Shown here: positions 18,039-28,034 of the stretch, piece by piece
How positions within the stretch are numbered: the first letter of the stretch is position 1
How the letters are laid out: each line of letters opens with the position of its first letter
NCBI GenBank assembly: GCA_013122435.1
Contig: WYDT01000001.1
Coordinates: 124,001-188,000 of the forward strand
Reading direction: 5' to 3'
Origin: Chloroflexi bacterium AL-N1
GTDB taxonomy: Bacteria; Chloroflexota; Chloroflexia; Chloroflexales; Roseiflexaceae
Length of the DNA: 64,000 bases
Notes under the pieces: generated by a model
What the model saw: the letters and a program-made list of their open reading frames with translations, nothing else
Told to the model about the DNA's origin: nothing
The model's database searches: none
Position numbers and translations under genes: made by a program

Positions 18039-18926
18039 ATGAGAACGACCATCTTCAAATGGATCCTTGTCCTTGCCATTGTAATAGTAAGTCTGCTTTC
18101 GTTTATGGTCAGTACAACACCAGCAACCTACGCAGAAAATCTGGCAAACATTACCGGAACACCCACTGAGCCATTACCGGATACACCTGTTCCTCCTACC
18201 ACCCCACCGGATGCAACCCCAACAACGCCACCGGACACACCGCCAACAAGCACGCCCATATCGCAACCAACGGCACCACCGAACAATCCACCTTCAGGTG
18301 GTGGCGGTCGTCAAGCAAACCCTTTTGTTATCAAAACTGTTGATCAATTCGAGGCGAATGTTGGCGATGTTATAGGTTTTTCTCTTACTGTGGGCAATGA
18401 TGGTGGGGAAACTGCCGATAATGTCGTTCTCACCGACATTCTCCCGAACTATCTCGATCTGTTTGATGTCACAACTAGCCGTGGCGAAATCTCTGTTGAT
18501 GGTCAACAGATCACAGTCGTGATTGGTTCGATTGAGCCAGGTGAAGTCGTACTTGTGCGTATTCGCGCACGTATCAATGATCAGTCGCCAGAAGAAGGCA
18601 GTAATACCGGAAGAATTACGTCAAGCAATGGTGGCGATGATCCTTCAGACAATATCAGCACTGTGACCTTCCGTATCCGACGGCCACCGACACCAACGCC
18701 CTCCGCGACACCACCACCAGTGACACCCACACCTGCTCCTGAACAGACTGTGCCACCGACCCCACCAGCGCCACTGGCCCCATCAGGGCAGCCCGCGCCA
18801 CCTGATCCGGCTGGGTTGCCAGAAACCGGTGCTGGGGACATGTCAGACTATGTGATGATGATCCTGATTGCGTTAGCCGTAGGCTTATTGTCAACCGGTC
18901 TCGTTATTCGCAGACACCTGCGCTAG
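18039..18926 (+). CDS. DUF11-domain surface protein with LPETG sortase anchor
   Basis: 295 aa. Signal peptide (~1-32, cleavage near TYA-EN), a Pro/Thr-rich stalk (~40-90), a DUF11 'conserved repeat' beta-domain (~100-210, NPFVIKTVDQFEANVGDVI then LTDILPNYLDLF), a second Pro/Thr stalk, then LPETG at ~260, a hydrophobic segment and RRHLR. The sequence LPxTG, membrane segment, positive tail is the class A sortase sorting signal. No sortase gene is in the window. Presumably displayed on the cell surface. AAGGAG lies 8 nt before the ATG. Convergent with lgt. Confidence 0.85.
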   Translation: MRTTIFKWILVLAIVIVSLLSFMVSTTPATYAENLANITGTPTEPLPDTPVPPTTPPDATPTTPPDTPPTSTPISQPTAPPNNPPSGGGGRQANPFVIKTVDQFEANVGDVIGFSLTVGNDGGETADNVVLTDILPNYLDLFDVTTSRGEISVDGQQITVVIGSIEPGEVVLVRIRARINDQSPEEGSNTGRITSSNGGDDPSDNISTVTFRIRRPPTPTPSATPPPVTPTPAPEQTVPPTPPAPLAPSGQPAPPDPAGLPETGAGDMSDYVMMILIALAVGLLSTGLVIRRHLR

Positions 18927-18943
18927 TTCGTTGTGTCCGCTTG

Positions 18944-19855
18944 CTAAGGATGAGTATCTGATGTATCGTCTGATGTTTCGTCCGGCTGCACTGCTCCTAC
19001 CTGAGGAGTTGTAGCCGGACGAAATTTATGATTTACATACAGACCAACAAGTCCTCCAACAATCAACAGAATACTGGCAATCTGCGCGACCCGTAACGCC
19101 TCTTCACATGCACCACCAAATCCGCTGGTACATAAACTATCGGTTCGTAACCCCTCGACCCACAGGCGCCCAGTACCATACCAGATAGCATAACCAAGGG
19201 CCATATCACCAAGACGCAACCATCCCCGCAACCGACGTTCGAGCCAGACCAAGACCCCAACGCCAATCAAGTTCCATACCGACTCATACAAAAATGTTGC
19301 GTGGAACAAGGTATCAGGAGGATATTGCACAAGATTGTCGAACGGTGGCAAACGTTTATCTCCATCAATAATGACTCCAAAAGGCAGGTTGGTTGGCCGC
19401 CCATACGCTTCCTGGTTGAAAAAATTCCCCCATCTTCCCAATGCCTGCCCCAACAAAAAAGCCGGTGTACAGATATCTAGCCATGTAAAAAAGGGCAACT
19501 TATTCCATCGGGTGTAGATAAAAGCCGCGAGCAAGGCACCAATAATGCCTCCATGAATGGCAAGACCGCCTGTGCGTGGGTTAATGATGTCAATAACTGA
19601 CTGCCCTGCAAAACGTGGCCACTCAAAAATGACATAATACGTACGCGCACCAACAATACCGAGGATCATTCCCACCATCAGGAGATTCCAAACATGATCG
19701 GGATTATAACCACGCCGTTGAGCGCGCTGCGCGGCAAACCAACCGGCCAGGACAGCCGCAGTAACGATGATAATCCCATACCAACGTATTACTATTGGGA
19801 GACCAAACAACTCAATGTTCAAAAAAAAAGGATCGTCTGGTGGATAAATAGGCAT
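18944..19855 (-). CDS. lgt: Prolipoprotein diacylglyceryl transferase
   Basis: 303 aa from the ATG at 19855 (MPIYPPDD); a TTG five codons earlier overlaps the GGAAA ribosome site. Lgt transfers diacylglycerol from phosphatidylglycerol to the lipobox cysteine of prolipoproteins in the membrane. The family signature is present: GLAIHGGIIGALLAAF (with the essential His) and LGQALGRWGNFFNQEAYG, plus about seven membrane segments. It would serve the two lipoproteins predicted in this window (48.2 and 59.3 kb). Confidence 0.96.
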   Translation of the reverse strand: MPIYPPDDPFFLNIELFGLPIVIRWYGIIIVTAAVLAGWFAAQRAQRRGYNPDHVWNLLMVGMILGIVGARTYYVIFEWPRFAGQSVIDIINPRTGGLAIHGGIIGALLAAFIYTRWNKLPFFTWLDICTPAFLLGQALGRWGNFFNQEAYGRPTNLPFGVIIDGDKRLPPFDNLVQYPPDTLFHATFLYESVWNLIGVGVLVWLERRLRGWLRLGDMALGYAIWYGTGRLWVEGLRTDSLCTSGFGGACEEALRVAQIASILLIVGGLVGLYVNHKFRPATTPQVGAVQPDETSDDTSDTHP

Positions 19856-20057
19856 ATCATCTATTTCCAATCACCTATAGCCCATGGATTACAGACATGC
19901 GCTATACGTCGTATAAGAGGTAGTCACAAGCTTTTCATTGTATGCCGAGGTAGATTGCACGTCAATGTCATGTCATCCTCATAAAGCAGCAAGGCGTGGT
20001 ACAATGTGGGAGAATGAAGGGATTTAGGTTGTAGTATAAAATACTTGTGCTGTAAAC

Positions 20058-20882
20058 GTGGTTAAGACTCTCCAACATCCATCATATGAACAATATGCCC
20101 CGTTTTATGACATGAGCGGTCAGATTCGCTTCTCGCTTTTAATGGCCCAATATCTTGATGAACTGTTGGAACGGCACCATGTACATGGTCGGCAAGCACT
20201 CGATCTTGCTTGTGGTACAGGAACAATGGCCATTCTGCTGGCCGATCAGGGGTGGGATGTTACAGGACTGGATCGCTCACCTGCCATGTTAACACGTGCA
20301 CAGGCAAAATTGGCAAATATCACCACGGTTGGTAGTGTTACCCTCCTACAAGGAGATATGTGTCATCCTATATCAGGCGTGTATGCCTTTGAATCATCGA
20401 TGTCCAAAGAGGAATACGCGTACCACATACCATCATGTCATTTTGATCTGATTACGTGCTTCTATGATAGTTTAAATTATATCCTTTCCAAAGCAGATTT
20501 ACGCTCTTGTTTTCATACCGTTGCTCAACTTTTGAAGCCGGAAGGTTTGTTCATTGTCGATACAAATACCCAACACTTCCTGGAGCAAGATTGGGAACCG
20601 TATCAGATTGTTGAGTTACCAGGGTATGTGCAGGTATTACAAAGTTCATTCAACTCAGTTACTCACTGTTCAACAATGACATTAACAGGGTTTGTTGGTG
20701 ATGATACAACAGGCTATCAGCGGTTTGATGAAACTCACACTGAGCGTGCACATACAGTAGACACGCTCTATACCTTATTTGAGGAAGCGGGTCTACAGGT
20801 AGAAGCCTGCTACGATTGTTTCACCTTCCAACCAATCTACGCGACATCGCAACGGATTGCCTGGATTGTACGTAAGCTATAG
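20058..20882 (+). CDS. Class I SAM-dependent methyltransferase
   Basis: 274 aa from a GTG start without a clear ribosome site. Contains SAM motif I LDLACGTGTMAILLA (~50-64), motif II acid in VTGLDRSPAML, and a post-I/III region DLITCFYDSLNYI. It begins SYEQYAPFYD, typical of small-molecule methyltransferases of the Methyltransf_25 type. It sits 51 nt before menG/ubiE on the same strand, but is a separate enzyme. Substrate unknown. Confidence 0.88.
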   Translation: MVKTLQHPSYEQYAPFYDMSGQIRFSLLMAQYLDELLERHHVHGRQALDLACGTGTMAILLADQGWDVTGLDRSPAMLTRAQAKLANITTVGSVTLLQGDMCHPISGVYAFESSMSKEEYAYHIPSCHFDLITCFYDSLNYILSKADLRSCFHTVAQLLKPEGLFIVDTNTQHFLEQDWEPYQIVELPGYVQVLQSSFNSVTHCSTMTLTGFVGDDTTGYQRFDETHTERAHTVDTLYTLFEEAGLQVEACYDCFTFQPIYATSQRIAWIVRKL

Positions 20883-20933
20883 CGCTTAAACCTGCTGAAA
20901 TATTTATATATAAACAAAAGAGAAACACTTTCT

Positions 20934-21653
20934 ATGTCTGTTTTGCCCCCTATTGAAGAAAAATCAACATATGTTGAGCAAATGTTTGCCAATATAGCCC
21001 CAGGCTATGACCGTATGAACCGCTTGCTCACGTTTGGCATGGATCAGACATGGCGTGAAATAACTGTTGCGGCAGTAGCACCACCGGCCTGTGGATACGC
21101 TCTTGATGTTGGCTGTGGCACTGGAGATTTTGTCACGGAACTGGCCGCCTGGACACCAGATGGCAAGGCAGTTGGTATCGATTACACCATCCCGATGATG
21201 CAAGCAGGACATACTAAAATAGCACCATTGCAACATCGTGCAACATTCGTTGGCGGCGATGCGTTACAACTGCCTTTTCCTGATGAAACATTCGATACCA
21301 TCACAACCGGTTTTGTGATGCGTAATGTAGTGGACATTCAGCAAGCTTTTGCAGAGATGTGGCGTGTCGCACGGCCTCGCGGTATGGTAGCATGCCTGGA
21401 GGTGGCACGCCCCAACAATGCCTTGTTACGGTTTGGCCACCGTATGTATTTTGAACGAGTCGTGCCGATACTGGCAGGTCTGGTCGGTGCCGATACAACT
21501 GCCTACACCTACCTGCCCCAATCAGCACGCCAGTTTCCAACACCTGATATCCTGGCACATATCATGCAAGAAGCTGGATGGCAAGATGTCAGTTATCGGT
21601 TATTAGGCTTGGGAGCAGTCGCATTACACATCGCACGCAAAGATACGGTATGA
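20934..21653 (+). CDS. menG: Demethylmenaquinone / UbiE-type C-methyltransferase
   Basis: 239 aa. Matches UbiE/MenG: VEQMFANIAPGYDRMNRLLTF at the start, SAM motif LDVGCGTGDF, GDALQLPFPDETFDT and TTGFVMRNVVD. Catalyses the last C-methylation of menaquinone (or ubiquinone). Menaquinone is the expected quinone in Chloroflexota, hence the symbol; this is inference. It follows the other methyltransferase and precedes the DUF4230 gene by 30 nt. Confidence 0.9.
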   Translation: MSVLPPIEEKSTYVEQMFANIAPGYDRMNRLLTFGMDQTWREITVAAVAPPACGYALDVGCGTGDFVTELAAWTPDGKAVGIDYTIPMMQAGHTKIAPLQHRATFVGGDALQLPFPDETFDTITTGFVMRNVVDIQQAFAEMWRVARPRGMVACLEVARPNNALLRFGHRMYFERVVPILAGLVGADTTAYTYLPQSARQFPTPDILAHIMQEAGWQDVSYRLLGLGAVALHIARKDTV

Positions 21654-21683
21654 GGGCTTGTTGAGCACTGCGAGGAAAGCACT

Positions 21684-22595
21684 ATGGCTCGCTACGATGA
21701 AGATGATCGCAATAGACGAAGCACCAGCGGCCCACCAGCGCGACGCGAAAGCCTGATGCAGCGTCGCCTGCGTCATGCGCGTGGAGAAGCAGTCGATGAA
21801 GACGACAATTACTACTCAGAATATGAGGACGAGGAGTCACGAGCCTATGGTCCTCAAATGTATGAACCTCGGCCGACTGGTCCCGGTGGCTGTGCTGGTG
21901 TAACCCTCTACCTGGTTCTTGGTGCACTAGCCATATTTCTTATCCTCATCCTCGTTAGTCAACAGACGCTCAATGCCGTCATGCCAAATATCAATCTGCC
22001 GCAACAGATAGAACGGGTCATTGCTTCTCCGACACCTGTCGTGCGCGACCTTGGCGGCACCATCCAACAAATACGTAGCCTCAATCGGCTTGAAACACAG
22101 AATTTCTCGGTCGAACGCGTCATCGAGGCAGGCGTAGAAGGCAATGCATTTCAAAATCTGCTTTTTGGGGATCGTATTCTGTTGATCGCCAGTGGGAACG
22201 TATCTGCCGGGATCGACTTGAGCAGACTCGAGGCTGGCGATATTGAGCTTTCTGAAGACGGCAATACGATCAGCATTCAATTGCCCCAATCGGAGATTTT
22301 TGACGCATCACTCGATAATGACCGTACCCGTGTCTATGATCGCGAACAGGGTCTTTTGGCAGCACAAAACCAGGATCTGGAGACTCAGGCACGTCAAGCG
22401 GCTGAGGCGGAAATTTTACAAGCGGCCTGTGAAGGGGAAATTATGCAGCGTGCCGCCGATGAGGCCGTAGATGCAATGGAACAGTTTCTACGGCTTCTCG
22501 AATTTGAAAGCATTACCGTAACAGCCGAAGCAGGCGAATGCATTGATGTTCCAACCGTTCCGACGCTTCCAACTGTCACAGTGACAGTTCCTTAA
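21684..22595 (+). CDS. DUF4230-family single-pass membrane protein
   Basis: 303 aa. A charged, Arg/Asp/Glu-rich cytoplasmic N-terminus (~1-70), one membrane helix (VTLYLVLGALAIFLILILV, ~74-92), then an extracytoplasmic DUF4230 domain (~105-285). In that domain LNRLETQNFSVERVIEAG and GNVSAGIDLSRL are characteristic. Ends in a Thr/Pro/Val tail. The function of DUF4230 is unknown. GAGG lies 8 nt before the ATG. Lies between menG and era on the same strand. Confidence 0.85.
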   Translation: MARYDEDDRNRRSTSGPPARRESLMQRRLRHARGEAVDEDDNYYSEYEDEESRAYGPQMYEPRPTGPGGCAGVTLYLVLGALAIFLILILVSQQTLNAVMPNINLPQQIERVIASPTPVVRDLGGTIQQIRSLNRLETQNFSVERVIEAGVEGNAFQNLLFGDRILLIASGNVSAGIDLSRLEAGDIELSEDGNTISIQLPQSEIFDASLDNDRTRVYDREQGLLAAQNQDLETQARQAAEAEILQAACEGEIMQRAADEAVDAMEQFLRLLEFESITVTAEAGECIDVPTVPTLPTVTVTVP

Positions 22596-22619
22596 TGCAC
22601 AATGAGCATGGATATATAA

Positions 22620-23984
22620 ATGTTTGCAATTTCGTTTGACTCTGATAATAGAACACTATACTGGTATTTTACAGAGATTATGGCTGGCAGCACCACTGCC
22701 GAGGACGAGGGTACCGCCTTCCTGTACCTTGATGCAGCACAACAGCTTATTGGTGCTCAGATAGCGCTTGACTATGACACAACCGAACATAATCTGACAG
22801 GTGCTCTGGAGCATCCCGTTGTCTCTTTTGACTCTGACACACGGATCTTAGCAATACGCTTGTTCGACGAGACCCCTGCGGAAACCATCGAACTAGTTGA
22901 ACCTGCTGTCATGGATTTTGATGATTCAGAACAACTACAAGGATTTGAGTTGCAACTCCCAGCTATCGAGCAACTTGATGTTCAACTAGAGCGGATTGTA
23001 CCCTTTTTGGTTACGTTCGATAGTCCTGCCGAGGATCCAGACGATGTTGAGCGCACCCCCGAAACGCAGATGTTTGCTCCCAACACTGAAGAGGTTGCCT
23101 TTCGCTCAGGGTTTGTTGCGCTGGTAGGGAAACCAAATGTCGGGAAATCTACCCTGCTCAACGCGTTCCTGGGACGCAAAATCACCATTGTCTCACCCAA
23201 ACCACATACGACCCGTATCCCCGTACGTGGCATCCTCACGACACCCGCAGCACAACTCATCTTTGTAGACACCCCCGGTATTCACGATCCTCGCAACAAA
23301 CTTGGCTCGTTTATGGTCGATCAGGCCCAGCGTGCCATTCCTGATGCCGATGTCGTCTGTTTTATTGTCGACATATCAGCTCCACCCAGCCGCCTCGATG
23401 AACGGATCGCCACCATTACCAGGCGGTCACGCGCACCTCGTATCCTCGTACTCAACAAAACGGATCAACCTTCGCGTGATGGACAACCACACCTTGAGGC
23501 ATATCGCGAGCTAGGTCCATGGGATATGGAAGTAGCCATCTCTGCTCTACAAGAGGAAGGGCTAGATATACTTGTAGACGAGATCGTGCGGCACCTACCC
23601 ATAGGAACCAGACTGTATCCAAGTGATCAGATCACCGACCAGAGTATGCGAGACCACGCCGCTGAGTTGATACGCGAGCAAGTGTTGCATCTTACCGAGC
23701 AAGAAATACCCCATAGCGTTGCCGTCGAAGTTGATGAATGGGAAGAACGAGAACGTGTGCTCTATATGCGTATGACCATCAATGTTGAGCGTGAATCGCA
23801 AAAAGCGATTGTGATTGGTGCCAAAGGAGCCATGTTAAAACGCATTGGAAGTGCGGCACGCAAGCAGATCGAGGAAGCAATCGAACGGCCTGTCTATCTG
23901 GATTTGTGGGTCAAAGCACGTACAAACTGGCGTGACGATCCGACATCGCTTCACTGGCTCGGCTACACAAAACGCAAAACATAA
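22620..23984 (+). CDS. era: GTPase Era with ~160-residue N-terminal extension
   Basis: 454 aa against ~300 for normal Era. From residue ~160 the protein is a complete Era: G1 GKPNVGKST (~170), switch KPHTTRIPVRG, G3 DTPGIHD, G4 NKTD, and a KH domain with VIGAKGAMLKRIGSAARK. Era binds 16S rRNA and helps 30S assembly. The N-terminal part holds two DUF2283-like beta repeats beginning ISFDSDNRTLYWYF and VSFDSDTRILAIRLFD, joined by acidic linkers. The start at 22620 is in frame with the whole extension, and no ribosome site is evident near residue ~150, so the extension looks translated. Confidence 0.92.
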   Translation: MFAISFDSDNRTLYWYFTEIMAGSTTAEDEGTAFLYLDAAQQLIGAQIALDYDTTEHNLTGALEHPVVSFDSDTRILAIRLFDETPAETIELVEPAVMDFDDSEQLQGFELQLPAIEQLDVQLERIVPFLVTFDSPAEDPDDVERTPETQMFAPNTEEVAFRSGFVALVGKPNVGKSTLLNAFLGRKITIVSPKPHTTRIPVRGILTTPAAQLIFVDTPGIHDPRNKLGSFMVDQAQRAIPDADVVCFIVDISAPPSRLDERIATITRRSRAPRILVLNKTDQPSRDGQPHLEAYRELGPWDMEVAISALQEEGLDILVDEIVRHLPIGTRLYPSDQITDQSMRDHAAELIREQVLHLTEQEIPHSVAVEVDEWEERERVLYMRMTINVERESQKAIVIGAKGAMLKRIGSAARKQIEEAIERPVYLDLWVKARTNWRDDPTSLHWLGYTKRKT

Positions 23985-24026
23985 CCAATTGTTGAACAAC
24001 TATCCTCCAATAGTCAGGAGATCTCA

Positions 24027-25457
24027 TTGACTGATTCAACTCGTAAGTGGTGGGCCCTCGCTGCTGTCGGTAGCGGCGTTTTTATGTCTACTATTGATGG
24101 CTCTATCGTCAACATCGCACTAAAAACGTTACAAGAAACCTTTCAGACAGGCCTTAATACAGTTGAGTGGGTCGTATTGTCTTATCTCCTTACCATTACA
24201 GCGTTACTCCTAAGTATGGGGCGCCTCGGGGATATGATTGGTAAACGCCGTGTGTATCTGGCAGGATTTATCATCTTCACCATCGGCTCGGCGCTATGTA
24301 GTTTGGCCTGGGACATTAATTCACTGATCGGCTTTCGTGTCGTTCAGGGCGTTGGTGCGGCAATGGTTCAATCTATGGGTGCCGCATTATTAGTCAACGC
24401 ATTTCCTGCTAAGGAACGTGGTCAGGCCCTTGGATATATCGGGTCGATTGTCGCAGCGGGGATTTCCGTAGGACCTGCGCTTGGTGGCATTCTGATTCGT
24501 TCTTTTGGATGGCAATCTATTTTTTATGTCAACATACCCGTTGGCATACTGGCCATTATGATCTCCCTGTATGCGCTCCCAAACGACCGTCAACGCACAA
24601 CGCAACGCTTTGACATACCAGGAGCAGGGTTTCTGGCAGTCTCACTCCTGCTTATTTTGCTCGCGCTTACTGAAGGCCAGTACTGGGGATGGTCCGACTG
24701 GCGTATTCTGGCCTTCTTCGCCTTTGGTATCGTCGGTTTGTTGCTTTTTGTCTGGTGGGAACACCGTACAGACGCACCAATGATTAACCTGAGCATCTTC
24801 AGCAACTGGACCTTTAGTGCCAGCCTGCTCTCATCCCTTGGTGCGTTTCTCGCACTGTCCTTTAATCTCTTCCTCATGCCATTTTATCTCCAGAATGCGT
24901 TGGGCTACGATCCACAACAAGCAGGTTTTGTACTCATCGCAACACCACTGGCACTCTCATTGAGTTCGCCCATCAGCGGGAGACTCTCAGACCGTTTTGG
25001 AACCCGCTGGTTAGCGATATCAGGTCTGGTAGTTTCAGCATTGGGTCTGTTCAGCATGACTACACTGACCACCGAAAGCACGACAATGGGGGTGTTCAAC
25101 CGTTTACTCCTCATTGGCGCGGGTGTAGGCTTTTTCCAATCACCAAACAATAGTGCGGTCATGGGTAATGCACCACCTAGCGCACTTGGTATTGCCGAGA
25201 GTTTGATCTCGATCATGCGAACCATTGGACAAACCGGTGGAATCGCATTGGCTGGTGCTGTCTGGGCCGCACGCGTAACGGCAGCAGCAGGTGAGTCGTA
25301 TGACCCAATCAATGCTGCACCACCAGAGGCACTTGTGGCAGGTTTGCACGACGCAATGATGCTTGCAGCAGGGTTCTGTTTAATCGCTATTATTCCCACA
25401 TGGTTACGTAGCCAACGGGCAGATCAGGACATGGTTGTGGAGCGTTCAACACCATGA
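24027..25457 (+). CDS. MFS drug exporter, DHA2/EmrB-QacA type
   Basis: 476 aa with about 14 membrane segments. TTG start with AGGAG 6 nt upstream. Family motifs: STIDGSIVNIALKTL in helix 1 (the D of motif D1), GRLGDMIGKRRVYL (motif A), RVVQGVGAAMVQ (motif B) and GPALGGILIRSFGWQSIFYVN (motif C, proton antiporter). Proton-driven efflux of drugs or metabolites is expected; the substrate is unknown. Follows era by 42 nt. Confidence 0.93.
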   Translation: MTDSTRKWWALAAVGSGVFMSTIDGSIVNIALKTLQETFQTGLNTVEWVVLSYLLTITALLLSMGRLGDMIGKRRVYLAGFIIFTIGSALCSLAWDINSLIGFRVVQGVGAAMVQSMGAALLVNAFPAKERGQALGYIGSIVAAGISVGPALGGILIRSFGWQSIFYVNIPVGILAIMISLYALPNDRQRTTQRFDIPGAGFLAVSLLLILLALTEGQYWGWSDWRILAFFAFGIVGLLLFVWWEHRTDAPMINLSIFSNWTFSASLLSSLGAFLALSFNLFLMPFYLQNALGYDPQQAGFVLIATPLALSLSSPISGRLSDRFGTRWLAISGLVVSALGLFSMTTLTTESTTMGVFNRLLLIGAGVGFFQSPNNSAVMGNAPPSALGIAESLISIMRTIGQTGGIALAGAVWAARVTAAAGESYDPINAAPPEALVAGLHDAMMLAAGFCLIAIIPTWLRSQRADQDMVVERSTP

Positions 25458-25701
25458 ATTATAAGACTTAGTGAAAAGTGTACCGAACATGTGATCATGA
25501 CACCATCCAAAAGCGGGTTTCACTCGTATAATCTTGTAGAGTGAAAAATCGATCAAATTCCTAATACAACCATACCATTCACTCTTTTCAACTAAATCCC
25601 CTATGGACACGTCCGCAAGAGATTGGTATACTACAGGAAATCTTTCACGTGCTTGTCCGGCGGAACAAATTAAATTGCCCTATGGCCGAAGGAGTCTCAG
25701 A

Positions 25702-25842
25702 ATGACTACAATGACAATATTACTACTTCTAGCAGTCATCGCAGCCATGGTTTTCGTAACGATTATCGTGGAGCGCCGGAAAACGGCTCGTGTGCCTATC
25801 CGCATCAACAATAAAACCATTGTTCGGCGTCGACGGCGCTGA
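25702..25842 (+). CDS. 46-aa single-pass membrane peptide
   Basis: The start at 25702 is chosen because AAGGAG lies 8 nt upstream; an in-frame ATG 99 nt earlier has no such site. The peptide is a hydrophobic helix (ILLLLAVIAAMVFVTIIV) followed by a strongly basic tail ending RRRRR, giving an N-out, C-in topology by the positive-inside rule. No family recognised. It precedes a clear intrinsic terminator, so it has its own transcript end. Confidence 0.6.
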   Translation: MTTMTILLLLAVIAAMVFVTIIVERRKTARVPIRINNKTIVRRRRR

Positions 25843-25882
25843 GATAGATGTATAGAAGATCATTGTTATAGATTGCATAAGC

Positions 25883-25916
25883 AGCGGGAACAGCCAGTGT
25901 TCTCGCTATTCTTTTT
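25883..25916 (+). terminator. Intrinsic terminator
   Basis: A 10-bp stem (AGCGGGAACA / TGTTCTCGCT, one G-U pair), 5-nt loop and ATTCTTTTT tract, 40 nt after the small membrane peptide and just before rlmN. Confidence 0.85.
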
Positions 25917-25931
25917 GGATATGGCGTATTT

Positions 25932-27023
25932 ATGCAGACAGAAGAGAACATTCTTAACCTCTATGACTCATCACTACCTGAGCTAGAAAATATTGTACAA
26001 TCCTGGGGACAACCAGCCTATCGGGCCCGACAAATCTATCGTCAGATCTATGTCAATCTGGCTGATGATCCACAGGCCATGACAGATCTCGCACTCACGT
26101 TGCGTGAGCATCTTACCACGGAGACCCGTATCGGTACTCTAGAGGTTGTTCGAGTCCAGAGCGCCGATGCCGGGCTGACGCGCAAAGCACTCTTTCGTCT
26201 ACCGGGCGGCGCAGTGGTCGAGACCGTTCTGATGGTCTATCCAGACCGAGCAACAGTGTGTGTCTCAACACAGGCAGGATGCGCGATGGGATGTGATTTC
26301 TGTGCGACAGGCAAGCTAGGCCTGTTGCGCAATCTTTCTCCTGGCGAAATAGTCGAGCAGGTATTATGGGCAGCCCGTGAAGTAAAACACCTCGTACCTG
26401 AAGCATCAGACTCACACCCGAAACTACCACAAAAACTGAGTAATGTCGTATTTATGGGCATGGGTGAGCCATTTGCCAACTATGACCGCTGGTGGCAAGC
26501 CGTTGAACGCCTACACGATCCACGCGGATTCAACCTTGGTGCACGCAACCTGACTGTTTCGACGGTTGGGCTGGTGCCAGGGATTTTACGCCTCGCCGAA
26601 GAGAAACTGCCGATCAATTTAGCAATCTCGCTCCACACCGCCGCCGATACACTCCGCTCAGAGATGATGCCAGTCAATCGGCGCTACCCCATCGCAGTGC
26701 TGATGGAAGCAACGCAAACCTATATTGAAAAAACAAACCGACGGGTCTCCTTCGAGTACGTGCTTTTAGAGGGTCGTAATGATTCCCCCGAACAAGCCAC
26801 GGACCTTGCCAAGCTTGTAGAAGGCATGCTGTGTCACATAAATCTCATACCGTGGAATCCGGTTCCGGGCATGCCATTAAGCCGTTCCAATCGACAACGT
26901 ATCAGCACATTTCAACGCATATTGCAGGATCGCGGTGTGGCGTGCACCGTCCGGGTTGAGCGTGGTGTGGAGATTGCGGCGGCATGCGGACAGTTGGCGG
27001 GAGTGCCAGTGAGTTCACCATAG
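25932..27023 (+). CDS. rlmN: 23S rRNA (adenine-2503-C2)-methyltransferase
   Basis: 363 aa. Radical-SAM enzyme with CAMGCDFC holding the CxxxCxxC iron-sulfur motif near residue 116, preceded by [11 protein letters not shown]. The downstream [18 protein letters not shown] motif is family-specific, and a late Cys in AAACGQLAG is the expected acceptor of the methyl-cysteine intermediate. Methylates A2503 of 23S rRNA (and A37 of some tRNAs). The Cfr subfamily is less likely given the overall motif set. Follows a terminator directly, so its promoter must lie close to or overlap that hairpin. Confidence 0.95.
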   Translation: MQTEENILNLYDSSLPELENIVQSWGQPAYRARQIYRQIYVNLADDPQAMTDLALTLREHLTTETRIGTLEVVRVQSADAGLTRKALFRLPGGAVVETVLMVYPDRATVCVSTQAGCAMGCDFCATGKLGLLRNLSPGEIVEQVLWAAREVKHLVPEASDSHPKLPQKLSNVVFMGMGEPFANYDRWWQAVERLHDPRGFNLGARNLTVSTVGLVPGILRLAEEKLPINLAISLHTAADTLRSEMMPVNRRYPIAVLMEATQTYIEKTNRRVSFEYVLLEGRNDSPEQATDLAKLVEGMLCHINLIPWNPVPGMPLSRSNRQRISTFQRILQDRGVACTVRVERGVEIAAACGQLAGVPVSSP

Positions 27024-27250
27024 CTTCATTACCGCTAAGACCCCTGCTATCTATGGTAGAATATACACACAAACAGTTACAAATTGTATATAATGCATGT
27101 TCTTAACATTAAGATTATTATTTTTAATTGTTTTGGGATGTAAAGCCATATACATGAGATAGAGCATTGTGTATGAGGGAGACCGCAACTCATTCAACAC
27201 ACAACAACCTATAGTTTTTTACAACTGAACATTCAGAGAAGGAAACTGCA

Positions 27251-27898
27251 ATGATTAATCTTGTCATCGCTGATGATCATCCGGTGGTACGTGAAGGATT
27301 ACGAGCCATGTTCGAAGCCGAGTCGGATGTGAAGGTTGTGCGTGAAATTAGTCAGGGTTCTGAGATCTTCGATGTTGCGACACAACTCTGGCCAAAATTT
27401 AATGTGTTGGTACTTGACGCACGTATGCCAGATTTTGACCCCATTGTCACCGTTCGAAATATCAGTCAATTTGATAACACCATCAAGATAATGATACTCT
27501 CTTCTTACGATAATTCTGAGTATGTGCTTGGTCTACTCAATGCCGGTGCTCGTGGTTATGCACTTAAAGACGAACCTCGTGCAACACTTATCTCTGCCAT
27601 ACGTATTATTGCCGATGGCGAAACCTATATGAGCCCCAAAATTGCCAGTGTATACATACGTCAACAGCGTCGCCTTATAGAAGATCGAGATCGATTACTC
27701 GATTTGACAGGTCGTGAACAGGAAGTATTGAGCATGGTCGGTATCGGTCTTGATAATCAACAGATTAGCGACAGACTGAACATCAGCTATGAGACGGTCA
27801 AAAACCATTTGCGTAATATCTACAGTAAACTAGGTCTCACCAATCGCTATCAAGCTATTGTGTTTGCATTTCGGAGCGGGTTGGCTAAAGTTGAGTAA
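27251..27898 (+). CDS. NarL/FixJ-family response regulator
   Basis: 215 aa. Receiver domain with acidic pair D8/D9, phosphoacceptor Asp56 (VLVLDARMP), a conserved Ser in MILSSYD and Lys in ALKDEP (~108). C-terminal LuxR-type HTH: LTGREQEVLSMVGIGLDNQQI, then YETVKNHLRNIYSKLGL. AAGGA lies ~7 nt before the ATG. No kinase is adjacent; the NarL-type (HisKA_3) kinase at 33.8-36.3 kb is the nearest partner candidate, at the centre of the secreted-peptide locus that begins here. Confidence 0.93.
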   Translation: MINLVIADDHPVVREGLRAMFEAESDVKVVREISQGSEIFDVATQLWPKFNVLVLDARMPDFDPIVTVRNISQFDNTIKIMILSSYDNSEYVLGLLNAGARGYALKDEPRATLISAIRIIADGETYMSPKIASVYIRQQRRLIEDRDRLLDLTGREQEVLSMVGIGLDNQQISDRLNISYETVKNHLRNIYSKLGLTNRYQAIVFAFRSGLAKVE

Positions 27899-28034
27899 AC
27901 TCAGTAAGTGTAGAGAGGGGCTTACCATTGAGCACCTAGCAAATTCCATGTACTAAGCCAGACACAAAATACTTTACAGGTATATTGTATTTGTTGTTGA
28001 AAGATCATAAATTTTTCCAACACCCTGATATCTC

